NCBI GenBank assembly: GCA_017525605.1
Contig: JAFXSM010000036.1
Coordinates: 1 to 64,000 of the forward strand
Direction of reading: 5' to 3'
Source of the DNA: Treponema sp.
Lineage (GTDB): Bacteria > Spirochaetota > Spirochaetia > Treponematales > Treponemataceae
DNA length: 64,000 nucleotides
Shown: positions 28,101-36,810 of the stretch, piece after piece
How positions within the stretch are numbered: the first letter of the stretch is position 1
Layout: each line of letters begins with the position of its first letter
Program-made: the position numbers and the translations under genes
The notes under the pieces: model-generated
Told to the model about the DNA's origin: nothing
What the model saw: the letters and a program-made list of their open reading frames with translations, nothing else
The model's database searches: none

Positions 28101-29818
28101 ATCTTTCAGAGTCGAACCCTAATTTCTCTTTTCAGGACAAATTCAAGGCAAGCTACAAAAAGAACGGGGAAATCTTCAAAATCGGGGAAAAAACTCTCGC
28201 AAAAGATTTTCATGCAAAAGGAAATGCAACATTCAGCTCCACAATCAGCACCGGAACAAAAAACAGCGAAAAAGATGCGGACGCTGACGGAGAAATCGGA
28301 CTGACGGTCGCAGGAATCGTGTTCGACGCCTCGGTTTCAAAATCAGCGGAAGAAAGCGGGGTAAAAACTGCATCGCACAAAGTGAAAACTGAAAAGCCGA
28401 TTTTTTCGCTGATTGCTTTTTCGGAAGAATACAATTTCGACTCGGACGGAGAAAGCCTTTCAAAAACGGATTCGCTCAGAATCGGCAAGAACGCATTCTC
28501 GCTTTCCGCACAGTCAACGGCGGAATCGGACAATATTTCCGTGAACCAGAACGCAAAAATCTCGCTCGCTAGCTCATTCGCACGGACGACGGCAAGCGCA
28601 GTCGCAAAAGTGAGCCAGAAAATTTCATGTTCCGCGGACGAAAACGAAAGAATCGAAACCGAGAATTACGCGTCTTCATGGCAAGAATCGACGAAAATGC
28701 AGGGCGACGGCGGAAGAGAAAACGCGCAGAAACGTGAAATCTTTGCGAACGCAAAAGCCGAGCACCAGCTGCAATTTCTCAAAATGAAAGGCGGAATCTC
28801 ATTCACGACGAAAGGAAATTTCAAAAACACGTCATCAAAAACTTTCACGGACGCTTCGTCTTTTCTTTTCACGCTTCCCTTCTCGGTGAAAAACAATCTC
28901 CTTAGTTTCAGCTGGGAAAAAACTGCCGGCGGAACGGAAAATTCATGCGGAAACGAAAAATACAAGGACGACGCGAAAAATCTTGCGGAAAACCTCGTCG
29001 AAAAAAATTATCTTTTCAAATCTATTCCGTTTCACGATTTGTTCGACGAGCGGATTTCAGAAAGAGTTTTCGCTCAAATCGGAAACGAAACGGAAAGCGC
29101 GTATTACTCGACTTTGTACAGCATAAACTGGAAACGGCAGCAGAAAGGCGCGAAATATGACTTTTTCGTGCCGAACAATGCGCAATTTTCTTTCGAGCGC
29201 GACGTGAAAGCATCCACAAGCGAAAGCGATTTGTATCAGGCAAAGCTCAAGACGGGAACGAGCGCATTCAACGTATTCGGAAAGGACGGAGCTTTCAGAT
29301 TTTTCGACTGGTATGAGCAGGACGAATTCACAACGTCATTTTCATTCGCGGCGAAAATCCCGAGGAATAATCCGGGCGCAGTTTCAGTTCTCGTGAACGC
29401 ATACACGCAATCGACATTTTACATCGGCGAAAAAGATTACCTGAAAGCCGGCCTTGAAACATCGATAGAAGACAGGAACGACTGGAGCGGAAAAGCGACT
29501 GTCATCTGGAAAAGAAACGGAAAATCGAGAATGATGGACGGAATTGTCGGAATGATTTTTCCGTCAATCGACAAGAAAAAAATAATCCACACGAGGACGG
29601 ACAGCATGAATTTTTCTTCGTCATGCGCTTCCTCAACTTCGTCCTCATCATCTCCGAACACGCGGAAATATTCGTTTGAATACTCGCACATGCTCGACTC
29701 AGAAATCACAAAGTACGTCACAATAAACACAAGCCTAGAATTGGATTACAGCGCGACATGGAACAAAATCGCATCAGTAACGGCAACTCTAGGCTTGGGC
29801 TGTACAGTGAAATTCTAA
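25145..29818 (+). CDS. Giant putative outer-membrane beta-barrel protein, SprA-like (1557 aa)
   Basis: A signal peptide (KKILAFSLFSSCIVFNIHSG) is followed by about 1,530 residues rich in alternating hydrophobic/polar beta strands. The protein ends CTVKF, a terminal phenylalanine as expected of BAM-inserted barrels. Residues about 465-510 (VYKNGILDANAKYD, then TIELSSAVGSGDKVYATWYK) recall repeats in large SprA-type translocon proteins of Bacteroidetes. Residues about 680-1000 look like two carbohydrate-binding-module-like sandwiches ending GKISVDELYLSES, again similar in layout to SprA. The TTG at 25145 has AAGAGG six bases upstream; a TTG at 25130 overlapping the upstream stop is the alternative. 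The SprA link is my inference and needs a profile search. Confidence 0.7.
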   Translation: MKKILAFSLFSSCIVFNIHSGEVIVETETESSGAGAIVFDAAKLPLDGGENAVSLFNYDFGDNNVEFLAEGYWKSLVSSSASCTFGFGNTPSATSPSIAFTQNVDLSLWFMLNRHWYFEAAFADEFTKNTVAAGYVGDGYLKSARISNRGIKFSVDYSISEINRGIGGGEDQSPGISANFSGKNWRADGAVRYDMLEADEKTWYGKNAVTTDEIALSKWNAKNQFALPSSKAVSNVEEIYVENSGGNYTDLKGRKYKKLDSTQYLLVASKNMIVISKDAKIGTKSAVAVKFNTDGKNAFDSEIDDFLSSTDEWFSGVEIGKYTFYGSDKSRLFGEIDGSEVLYIKHPSGFSPFVCAQRYDCGISGATDAAIASKYTETVSKKYGVSIIEDDTLMSENDFFYDSHLYADVYNENSDSSDMAEPSVRFPLADEHPEIYLGLTDKSDLILRVRSYTSVKRYDIGTDAVPGTVRVYKNGILDANAKYDAESGTIELSSAVGSGDKVYATWYKESEDANTGAIAAALGFEYFFTDKLSADAAISSRWTIAEDYADESFSSPGFIAFATGAKYESENAILKNVASVSLESTNTTGKYRILAMDENAGGTSYLSKTAASDLPEDFAPILNLENETIELEKENDGSVPAKEGEKDSSITGYAIPVSWDFSDNLGGSVFWAANSIELSTSSSELASSSQFQIALKNIGEYSGEDFYLQLGVENSTEFDSEEESEKIPTWKISESDEVKIEDADDGWQIITVTMSDEKRSALSSLENANARIVVTSSGNGSGTIFLGPYEIKGSYFLIKSDDSAIVCSTAQKDSTLSASDVRTLNTSSNYVQEIKWKFSGSEKTTEIEASRYFKKAEIKNYSKLNFYFKTEFENAVSEDEFLYGIDDGENFLFFAVDDSDDENAASFSLGHDFVKKLSDGWHSVSIDIDSAKIEIDGAEIPKSECNLKINPDAVPTRFRIKLNPIFQPEEKKFAYKSGKISVDELYLSESNPNFSFQDKFKASYKKNGEIFKIGEKTLAKDFHAKGNATFSSTISTGTKNSEKDADADGEIGLTVAGIVFDASVSKSAEESGVKTASHKVKTEKPIFSLIAFSEEYNFDSDGESLSKTDSLRIGKNAFSLSAQSTAESDNISVNQNAKISLASSFARTTASAVAKVSQKISCSADENERIETENYASSWQESTKMQGDGGRENAQKREIFANAKAEHQLQFLKMKGGISFTTKGNFKNTSSKTFTDASSFLFTLPFSVKNNLLSFSWEKTAGGTENSCGNEKYKDDAKNLAENLVEKNYLFKSIPFHDLFDERISERVFAQIGNETESAYYSTLYSINWKRQQKGAKYDFFVPNNAQFSFERDVKASTSESDLYQAKLKTGTSAFNVFGKDGAFRFFDWYEQDEFTTSFSFAAKIPRNNPGAVSVLVNAYTQSTFYIGEKDYLKAGLETSIEDRNDWSGKATVIWKRNGKSRMMDGIVGMIFPSIDKKKIIHTRTDSMNFSSSCASSTSSSSSPNTRKYSFEYSHMLDSEITKYVTINTSLELDYSATWNKIASVTATLGLGCTVKF

Positions 29819-29823
29819 ATGTC

Positions 29824-29844
29824 ATGCTGAACTTGATTCAGCAT
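29824..29844. repeat. Short perfect palindrome at a convergent gene junction
   Basis: ATGCTGAA (29824-29831) pairs with TTCAGCAT (29837-29844) around the loop CTTGA. It lies between two convergent stops. The sequence TCATGCTGAACTTG with its complement is a familiar extragenic palindrome form in bacteria, so it may be one copy of a dispersed repeat as well as a weak terminator. Confidence 0.6.
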
Positions 29845-29852
29845 CTCAAAAA

Positions 29853-31979
29853 TTACTGCAACGGAGAGAAGTAGCCTGTTTCGTCGCGGCCACTTCTGTT
29901 CATCATGTAAGTCTCAACTTCGACAGGAAGATATCTCTGACCGAAATCTGTCGGCAACCTCGATGTGAACGAAAGCCTGTAGATTCCAGACGGAATATCG
30001 ACAATCTCATCGACGACTTCCGAAAGTCCCCTCGTCCTGTAAACGTAATACTGCTTTCCTTCAGTGTTCGTCGAAAGGTAATCGAGCTCGGCATCAGGGC
30101 TGTGCTGTGCAAGGAGTACAGAACAAAGCGAAATCGAATTGTTGTTCATGAACGCCGACAAATCGGACAAGCTGTATTTGTCGAACGAATTCTGCGTCAC
30201 GCTTCCAGGACCGATGTATACGACAGCGCGTTTGCTCGCCGCACTCACAAGCACATTTGAAGAAAGGCGGAGCGCAAGGTCAAGCGAAACAACCTGCGAC
30301 GGCTTCGTTTTCAAAGCGGCACAAGTGAATTTTTCGACTCCCTCAGGTGGGCCCTCGTATTCGACGAACGGAACCGCGCCCGCGCTCACAATCCGAAGAA
30401 CGCCCTTTGTCGATTCAGATGAATTTTTATTTTTCTCCGCCATCGCCATCGCAATTTCTTTCACGGCATGTTCCATCGCCTCCTCGTACTCGCTAGACTC
30501 AAGCGAGCGGTCAAGGACGAGCGTGATGTCGGCAGTGTCATTCGTGTATGCGGAACCCTCAAGCTTGAAGTTCTCCACTCCGCCCTTGTTCTCTGTGATG
30601 ACGAAATTCTCAACTTTCAAGCCGACAATGCTCTGCCTTTTTCTGTTCTCGACTTTCACATCGACGTAGACTTTCGGGAACGCATCGGCATTCACACGCT
30701 CAATCTGAACGAAAAGGCCGCCGACAAGCTCGCTCATCTTGGACATGACGAAAACTTCGTTCGACTTGAAATCCGTAACGAGAATGTTTCCGTTCGCGTC
30801 AGGAACTGCGGAAGTAACGCGTGAAGGAGCGTTGCCCGTATTCATGTTCTCAAAAACAGAGCCGGTATCGACATCGACAGAGAAAACTTTGTTCTTGTCG
30901 CAGATTACGAGGAACTGGCTCCAGACTTTCATCGACTCAGGCTGCTTGAACGTCTTTTCCTTGCAGAGAAGGCCCGTGTAGTTTCCGGCAGTGTCGAATG
31001 TATAAATCGCGCCAGTAATCGCATCGACAACATACACAACCTGATTGACAACGGCGATTCCGGTCGGACCTTTCAGCCCTGCAAAATCCCTGGACTTTCC
31101 GCCGAAGAAGAAAAGCTCCTTTCCGTCCTTGTCGAACACATCGATGCGCGCATTTCCGAAGTCAGACACATATATGTTTCCGTCAGCGTCCTGCGCAAGA
31201 TACTGCGGTCCGACCATTCCGCCGACATCGCGCCCCTTGTGACCGAAGCTCTTCACGAACCGTCCGTCTTCCGTAAGCTCGCTGAGCCTGTCGCCCGCAA
31301 ATTCGCTGACGAGAAGATTTCCGTTCTCCAGCCTGATTATGTCCATCGGTCTGTCGAATCCGTTTATCGGCCCGCCAGTCCTGTAAAGAACGAATCCGTT
31401 CACGTCCATCTTCAGAAGCTCGTTCGTTCCGTAAGCGATAATCCAAGGGGTTCCGTCGGAATTCGGAAGAACCGACACCGGCTGGCTGAAAATCAGTTTC
31501 TCGTCCTTGCCGGATGTCTTTCCGACGAAGCTCCCCGACTCCGTATAGCGGACAGGCGAATCATACCTGTTGTCTGTGATTCTTCTGTCCCGAACAATTT
31601 CGATTTTATTTTTCAAAAGAAGCCCGCCGTATCCGTTCTCGGAAGCATATTCCCACTGCTGGAGCGCGGCACCTTCGATTCCCGAACGGTAATATGCTTT
31701 TCCGAGCCAGTCCATGATTACGTTCTCGGAAGGAAGATAGTCGAGTGCCTTTTCGAATTCGACAATCGCATCGTTGAAAGAGCCTCTGTAGTACGACTGA
31801 ACGCCGCGCCTGAATTCCTGCTCGGCAAGTCCTGTAGCAGCGGAACGCGCACCAGATTTCGGGTCTGGAGCGGCATCCGCACTCGTGAAAGCACCAGTCT
31901 GTGCAAAAACAGAAGAAAGTGACAGAGCCAGAAATGCGCCTGTCAGAAGTGAATATTTAGAAATCGAACCGCGAATCAT
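29853..31979 (-). CDS. Secreted TPR / NHL-repeat protein with VWA-like C-terminus
   Basis: The 708-residue protein begins with a signal peptide ending SLSSVFAQTG. TPR-like helices follow at about 50-115 (YYRGSFNDAIVEFEKAL). A beta-propeller of NHL repeats spans about 150-410; examples are GFDRPMDIIRLENGNLLVSE, DADGNIYVSDFGNARIDVFD and VPDANGNILVTDFKSNEVFV. The last 280 residues include ADITLVLDRSLESSEYEEAM and RAVVYIGPG, which recall a von Willebrand A fold with a reduced metal site. The start is ATG 31979, with AGGAG nine bases upstream. It is the last gene of the operon with the TPR gene, surE and the galactokinase-like gene. A periplasmic or surface scaffold role is plausible. Confidence 0.82.
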   Translation of the reverse strand: MIRGSISKYSLLTGAFLALSLSSVFAQTGAFTSADAAPDPKSGARSAATGLAEQEFRRGVQSYYRGSFNDAIVEFEKALDYLPSENVIMDWLGKAYYRSGIEGAALQQWEYASENGYGGLLLKNKIEIVRDRRITDNRYDSPVRYTESGSFVGKTSGKDEKLIFSQPVSVLPNSDGTPWIIAYGTNELLKMDVNGFVLYRTGGPINGFDRPMDIIRLENGNLLVSEFAGDRLSELTEDGRFVKSFGHKGRDVGGMVGPQYLAQDADGNIYVSDFGNARIDVFDKDGKELFFFGGKSRDFAGLKGPTGIAVVNQVVYVVDAITGAIYTFDTAGNYTGLLCKEKTFKQPESMKVWSQFLVICDKNKVFSVDVDTGSVFENMNTGNAPSRVTSAVPDANGNILVTDFKSNEVFVMSKMSELVGGLFVQIERVNADAFPKVYVDVKVENRKRQSIVGLKVENFVITENKGGVENFKLEGSAYTNDTADITLVLDRSLESSEYEEAMEHAVKEIAMAMAEKNKNSSESTKGVLRIVSAGAVPFVEYEGPPEGVEKFTCAALKTKPSQVVSLDLALRLSSNVLVSAASKRAVVYIGPGSVTQNSFDKYSLSDLSAFMNNNSISLCSVLLAQHSPDAELDYLSTNTEGKQYYVYRTRGLSEVVDEIVDIPSGIYRLSFTSRLPTDFGQRYLPVEVETYMMNRSGRDETGYFSPLQ

Positions 31980-32013
31980 TCTCAAAAACTCCTAATCCCA
32001 AATAGAAAATTCA

Positions 32014-32730
32014 TCAAATAGAACTCATAACGTCTTCTGCAATCTGAATATGCTCAGATATCTCAGCATTGTCGGGCATGAGCTGCTGCGCCTGCCTAAG
32101 ATACTTGAACGCATCGTTCATAAGGCCGAGCTTCATGTAGACAAACCCGAGAGAATCCATGCAGGCGGCAGAATTCGGCTCAATCGAAAGTGCTTTCTTG
32201 CAATATGAAAGTGCCGTTGACAAATCCCTGTTCTCGCTTGAAAGGACATAACCAAGCCCGTTCAGCGCAGTCGCATTGTCAGAATCAAGCTCAATCGCCT
32301 TCTTGTAATTTGCGATGCTCGCATCAATATCCCGGTCGAGCCAATAAATGTACGCCATCGAAGCATACACGGAAGACGGCTTGAAACCGGCATCAAGAAG
32401 CTTGTTCAGCTCGAACATCGCAAGCTTTCGCCTGTCGCTCATAACGTAAATTATGGAAAGAATGTACCTGCACTGAAGAACGCGCGCGCTTCCCGGAGCA
32501 TCCTTGCTGATATCGTCAGAGCCTCCGGCAGTCACGACCTGCTCCAGATACAGAAGCGCGTCATCGTAGCGTCCGAGCCGCGCATAGCAAAGCCCGATGT
32601 AGTAAGCCAACTCGATATTGTCCAAATCGGCATCGTCAGGAAGAGAAAGAAAGAACGTCAATGCCCCGTTGTAATCCCTATTGTTGTACAGAACAATTCC
32701 GTCGTGAAAAATACTGTCTTTACCACCCAT
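32014..32730 (-). CDS. TPR-repeat protein (238 aa)
   Basis: At least five tetratricopeptide repeats are visible, including DYNGALTFFLSLPDDADLDN, AYYIGLCYARLGRYDDALLY, IDASIANYKKAIELDSDNAT and LNGLGYVLSSENRDLSTALS. TPRs form a superhelical protein-binding groove. No signal peptide is present, so a cytoplasmic location is likely. The ATG at 32730 has AAGGG about eight bases upstream and lies 22 bases past the surE stop; an earlier in-frame start would run 92 bases into surE and is rejected. The NHL gene follows after 34 bases. Confidence 0.85.
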   Translation of the reverse strand: MGGKDSIFHDGIVLYNNRDYNGALTFFLSLPDDADLDNIELAYYIGLCYARLGRYDDALLYLEQVVTAGGSDDISKDAPGSARVLQCRYILSIIYVMSDRRKLAMFELNKLLDAGFKPSSVYASMAYIYWLDRDIDASIANYKKAIELDSDNATALNGLGYVLSSENRDLSTALSYCKKALSIEPNSAACMDSLGFVYMKLGLMNDAFKYLRQAQQLMPDNAEISEHIQIAEDVMSSI

Positions 32731-32752
32731 TTTAGAACCCTTAAGCACGAAA

Positions 32753-33550
32753 TCAGAATATCGAACCAGAATCATCGAACGCAGTTGGCTCTGCAAAGAC
32801 TCTCGTGACGGAAATTCCTCCCCCGAAGGAAACATCGAAATCAAGAGGAGAGCGTCTGTCCCTCACATTGCTCTTGATTTGACCGCCCCTGAAGAATCCG
32901 TAGAAGACATCCGCGTTTTCATTCGGATCATTCAAAATTGAAATTCTGTCGCAGTAATCACGCGCAGAAAGCGAAGTAAAAACTGCATCTTTATGATTAT
33001 CGGAAGAAGAGGCGTTCACACTTACAAAAAGGTCGCAAGAAGATTTTTCAGAAGAACCGGAACGGCAGAGAGAAATCAGCCTGTCGAGATTTTTTGCGCA
33101 GAAGTCGGCAACATCGTCGAATTTCCATGTGCCGTCGTAGGACTCGACGCTCACAGCGATTCCCGGAATGTCATACAAAACGCTTTGCCTGGCTGCGGCG
33201 CACGTTCCCGAGTAAACGATGTCCGTGCCGAGATTCGCGCCTTTGTTGATGCCGGAAAAAACTGCATCGAATTTCACGCTTTCTCCGAACAATGTCGAGC
33301 AAAGCGCAGCGATAACGCAGTCGACAGGGCTTCCGGAACACGAAAACCACCGCTCGCCCTTGTCGCGCCGCCTGACGAATTTCATCGGCTCCGTCATCGT
33401 AAGCAGGCTCGACACTGCCGAGCGGTTGGAATCGGGCGCAAGGACGTAAACATCAACGCCGCCAACAGCGGACAGTTTTTCAACAAGGGATTTCAACCCC
33501 GCACCGTCGATTCCGTCATCATTTGTAACTAGTATTTTTCGATTATTCAT
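32753..33550 (-). CDS. surE: 5'-nucleotidase SurE
   Basis: SurE dephosphorylates nucleoside monophosphates and short polyphosphate in stationary-phase survival. The 265-residue protein shows KILVTNDDGIDGAGLKSL at the N-terminus with the metal-binding Asp pair, PDSNRSAVSS near 40, and the loop FSGINKGANLGTDIVYSGT near 95, all diagnostic. It lies nine bases after the galactokinase-like gene and 22 before the TPR gene. The C-terminus is of the usual length. Confidence 0.94.
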   Translation of the reverse strand: MNNRKILVTNDDGIDGAGLKSLVEKLSAVGGVDVYVLAPDSNRSAVSSLLTMTEPMKFVRRRDKGERWFSCSGSPVDCVIAALCSTLFGESVKFDAVFSGINKGANLGTDIVYSGTCAAARQSVLYDIPGIAVSVESYDGTWKFDDVADFCAKNLDRLISLCRSGSSEKSSCDLFVSVNASSSDNHKDAVFTSLSARDYCDRISILNDPNENADVFYGFFRGGQIKSNVRDRRSPLDFDVSFGGGISVTRVFAEPTAFDDSGSIF

Positions 33551-33559
33551 ATTTGGATT

Positions 33560-34885
33560 TCATTCGCCGAAGTGCGTGATTTGAACGCCGTTGGCACTTT
33601 TTATTCTGGAGCACGAAGTCTTGAACCCGAAAATTTTCGTGTAATCAGAAAGACGCTCCTCGAATTCAGGAACATACACGTCATCAAGAATCGCATAAAG
33701 GCATCTTGACGAGCCTTTTCCTGTCACGCGGCCGCAACATACAGGATTGAATTTGCCGTCGCGGTTCGGATTTATCTCGATGAGACGGCGGAGAATCCAG
33801 TCGATTTCGGGACACGACATATCGTAGAATTCCGACATATTGATGTGGCTCGCGTTCACGGCCTTCACGAACGCCATGAAATCTTTCTTCATCACTGCGT
33901 CGTAAGCGTCAAGAACGAGCTTGTGCTCGCGAATCACGGAAACGAGGTGCTTGTTGTCCGCGCCGAACACGCTTCCGAGAGTGCTTTTCACTTCCGTGTC
34001 GCTGTCGTAGCACCAGCCACCGAACACATTTTTCTTCACCTTAAGGGAATCGAGGATTGATTTGTACTCGGCTTTCATTATCGAAGACTCGTCCCAGACC
34101 GAAAATCTCGGGACTTTCGTATCGACGAGCAAAATCGTCTTTCCGGGAAAATCGAAATCGACATTCAGGAAGGAACTTTGAGAAAGCGGTTTTTCAGAAT
34201 TATTAGTTATGATGAGCGAATTTTCTTTTGCGAACATAGCCGTTATGTTTTCGGAGAAATGGCTTTCGGAAGCGGTTTCCTTTCCTTCTTTCAGGAATTC
34301 GGCATTTCCGTTGTCAATCACAGAAAAAAGCTCGGACTCGGAGCAGTCAAGGCTCAGTATCTCATTCAATGCGCTTGCCGCACAGACTTTCAGCGCGGTC
34401 GTCACGCCCATTCCCGAGAACTGCGGAATATCGGACGCGACGCAGAAATCAAATCCGCAGGTGCCTTCCGACAAGTCAAAAAGCCCCGCCGAAACGAAAC
34501 CGTGAATCACGGCTTTTATGGAATTCGCCCACTTGTCTTCTTTCCTGAAACGCAACGCAGAAAGAGCGATATGCTTCGTCTCGCCGTTCTCCGCGGAATG
34601 AAAATAGAGATTGTCGTCGGTACGCCTAGAAACAGAAAGGCTGACATATTTGTCCATCGACATGGAAAGCGTCTTGCCGCCAAAATACCAGGTGTGCTCC
34701 CCCATCAGATGAAAACGACAAGGCGCGGTCGCGACGGCAAAAGGCTCAGTTCCGAAACATTCCCTGTGAGCCGAAGCCACATCAGCAACCTGCCCTTTTC
34801 TGTCAGCACGAGCCTGCTGATTTTTTCCTTTCCTTGCGAGTTTTTCCTTTTTAAGATTTTCGAGTTTATCCTCAGACGATTTCAT
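33560..34885 (-). CDS. GHMP-kinase family protein, galactokinase-like with altered motifs
   Basis: The overall 441-residue layout follows galactokinase. An N-terminal sugar motif at 62-70 reads GEHTWYFGG instead of GEHTDYNGG. The ATP-loop region near 160 is SDIPQFSGMGVTTAL instead of the P-x3-G-L-S-S-S-A form. Motif 3 near 375 is CCGRVTGKGSSRC instead of GGARMTGAGFGGC. The sugar-contact Asp of motif 1 is thus Trp, and the Ser-rich phosphate loop has become Gly-Val-Thr-Thr. It may use another sugar or have lost catalysis. The first 35 residues are Lys/Glu/Arg/Gln-rich. It heads the operon with surE and diverges from lnt. Confidence 0.8.
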   Translation of the reverse strand: MKSSEDKLENLKKEKLARKGKNQQARADRKGQVADVASAHRECFGTEPFAVATAPCRFHLMGEHTWYFGGKTLSMSMDKYVSLSVSRRTDDNLYFHSAENGETKHIALSALRFRKEDKWANSIKAVIHGFVSAGLFDLSEGTCGFDFCVASDIPQFSGMGVTTALKVCAASALNEILSLDCSESELFSVIDNGNAEFLKEGKETASESHFSENITAMFAKENSLIITNNSEKPLSQSSFLNVDFDFPGKTILLVDTKVPRFSVWDESSIMKAEYKSILDSLKVKKNVFGGWCYDSDTEVKSTLGSVFGADNKHLVSVIREHKLVLDAYDAVMKKDFMAFVKAVNASHINMSEFYDMSCPEIDWILRRLIEINPNRDGKFNPVCCGRVTGKGSSRCLYAILDDVYVPEFEERLSDYTKIFGFKTSCSRIKSANGVQITHFGE

Positions 34886-35004
34886 CTAACTTTCTTTAAT
34901 GACCTGGAGACTGGCAAAAGCCGACTTCATAAAGATGCAATATACTATACAAAATATTGCACATCATTGATTTTTAAAATAGCATCGGATAAAATAATAG
35001 TATA

Positions 35005-36723
35005 ATGTATTGTTTTTTACAAGTTTTTTGTTCACTTTTTTCAGCCGTAATGCTGTCAGCAGCAATTCCGAACGAGATATTGGACTTTGGCTCGCCAATA
35101 ATAGGGCTTTTCTCGACGATTCCGTTATACACAGCCATAAGCAACGCAAAAACATACAAAGGCGCGTTCGCAGTCTGCTTCATACAGGCGACGGCGACGC
35201 ACATACTCTCAAGTTTCTGGCTCGGGAACTTTCAGGGATACGCGGAATTCACGCTCGGAGCATCAGCAATAGGAACAGGATTCGTTCAGGCATTCATGTC
35301 GCTTTTCTTCTATTTTCCGATGCTCTACACAAAAAACAAGGAAAAACTTGAAACAATCGCAAACCCGGAGTCAGTTTTGATTCCGTTCAGGATAATCTGG
35401 TTCGCTTCGGTCTACACGGTCTGGGAATGGGTGAAATCGACTGGATTTTTGGGCTACCCGTGGGGAACGGTGTCGATGACGGCATTCAGGTGGTCTTTCA
35501 TAACGCAGATTGCCGACATCACAGGTCCATACGGAATCACGTTCATCTTCACATTTTTTGCGGCAGTAATCGGAGAAGGAACGACTCTCATAATCCGAAC
35601 GACAAAATTCAGCTCGCTGAAAGGCTCGGCGACTTACAAAAACACGGCGCTCGCTTGCCTTGCTCTAATCTTCGCCGCGAATTTCTATGGCGCATACGAA
35701 TATTTCAAGCCGAGGGAACAGATAAAGACTCTGAATGCAGTCCTCGTGCAGCAGAACGGAGACCCGTGGTTCAAGGGCGAAAAGGCATCGATTCAGATAT
35801 CGCAGCGTCTTTCGGAAGAGAAAATCGAAGAAATGCGGAAATCAGGGAAAACGTGCGACCTGGTCGTATGGAGCGAAGCAATTCTGAAAAAGCGTTTTCC
35901 GTCCGCACAACGATACTACGACGCATTCCCGGAAGAAGAGCCTCTCGCAAACTTCATAAACAGAATGGACGTTCCGTTCATCATCGGCGGTCCCGTCACA
36001 ATCGACGCTGAAAAGCACAGATACGCGAATTCCGCATTGCTGTTCGACAGAAACGGAAAATATTCCGGCTCATACCAGAAAATGCATCTCGTTCCATTCG
36101 CGGAACTCATTCCGGGCGTCGAAAACGAGGAAATCCGAAAAATGATGAAAAAATATATCGGGTTTTCATACGGCTGGTATCCGGGAAAAATAGTCACCCT
36201 GTTCGAAATTCCGATATCCACGACACCAAAAGATTCAAGAACGCACAAGTTGATTTCAATAAGCGGCGAACACGACTCCCCTACCGAGATTCCGCCAAGA
36301 CCCAAAAAGACCGTCACAATCGGAACGCCGATATGCTTTGACGACACGGCGGCGGAAGTCTGCCGCGCGATGTTTTTGATGGGAAGCGAGGCATTCGTGA
36401 ACGTGACGAACGACGCATGGTCAAAGACGGATTCCGCAGAAATCCAGCATGCGGTCGTCGCGCATTACAACGCAATCGAATACAGGACGACTCTCGCACG
36501 GGCAACGAATGCAGGCTACACGGTCGTCATCGGCCCGAACGGAAAAATTTTGAGCGAGCTGCCGCTTTTCGAAGAAGCCGCTCTTGATGCCGAAATCCCG
36601 ATTTACAAACGCCAGCTCACGACATACGCAAGGTTCGGAAACTGGCTTCCGATAATGCTCGCCATTCTTACGGGCGCATACATCTTGTTCACGTCGCTCA
36701 GGGAAAGGAAAATCCTCATTTAA
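35005..36723 (+). CDS. lnt: Apolipoprotein N-acyltransferase
   Basis: Lnt adds the third acyl chain to lipoproteins at the periplasmic face of the inner membrane. The N-terminal half has about six membrane helices, and a nitrilase-like domain follows. The catalytic triad is readable: Glu in VVWSEAIL near 290, Lys in YQKMHLVPFAELIPG near 353, and Cys in GTPICFDDTA near 440. Final segment ITGAYILF-like residues form a C-terminal helix. At 572 residues it is longer than the E. coli enzyme (512). The ATG at 35005 has no clear ribosome site, and an in-frame stop lies shortly upstream; a start at the next Met (35050) would remove part of the first helix. Confidence 0.9.
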   Translation: MYCFLQVFCSLFSAVMLSAAIPNEILDFGSPIIGLFSTIPLYTAISNAKTYKGAFAVCFIQATATHILSSFWLGNFQGYAEFTLGASAIGTGFVQAFMSLFFYFPMLYTKNKEKLETIANPESVLIPFRIIWFASVYTVWEWVKSTGFLGYPWGTVSMTAFRWSFITQIADITGPYGITFIFTFFAAVIGEGTTLIIRTTKFSSLKGSATYKNTALACLALIFAANFYGAYEYFKPREQIKTLNAVLVQQNGDPWFKGEKASIQISQRLSEEKIEEMRKSGKTCDLVVWSEAILKKRFPSAQRYYDAFPEEEPLANFINRMDVPFIIGGPVTIDAEKHRYANSALLFDRNGKYSGSYQKMHLVPFAELIPGVENEEIRKMMKKYIGFSYGWYPGKIVTLFEIPISTTPKDSRTHKLISISGEHDSPTEIPPRPKKTVTIGTPICFDDTAAEVCRAMFLMGSEAFVNVTNDAWSKTDSAEIQHAVVAHYNAIEYRTTLARATNAGYTVVIGPNGKILSELPLFEEAALDAEIPIYKRQLTTYARFGNWLPIMLAILTGAYILFTSLRERKILI

Positions 36724-36810
36724 AGCCCATACTGCGCTTCACATGGCTTTTTCTTGAAAGAGACATTCTCCGAGTGATAAAATTCACGCAAAAAAAATGG
36801 AGGAAAAAAA

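Noticed and set aside
34178..35005. 275-codon frame on + antisense to the galactokinase-like gene
   Set aside because: The minus frame has clear GHMP-fold motifs, while this one is a shadow with an Arg/His/Phe-rich meaningless composition.
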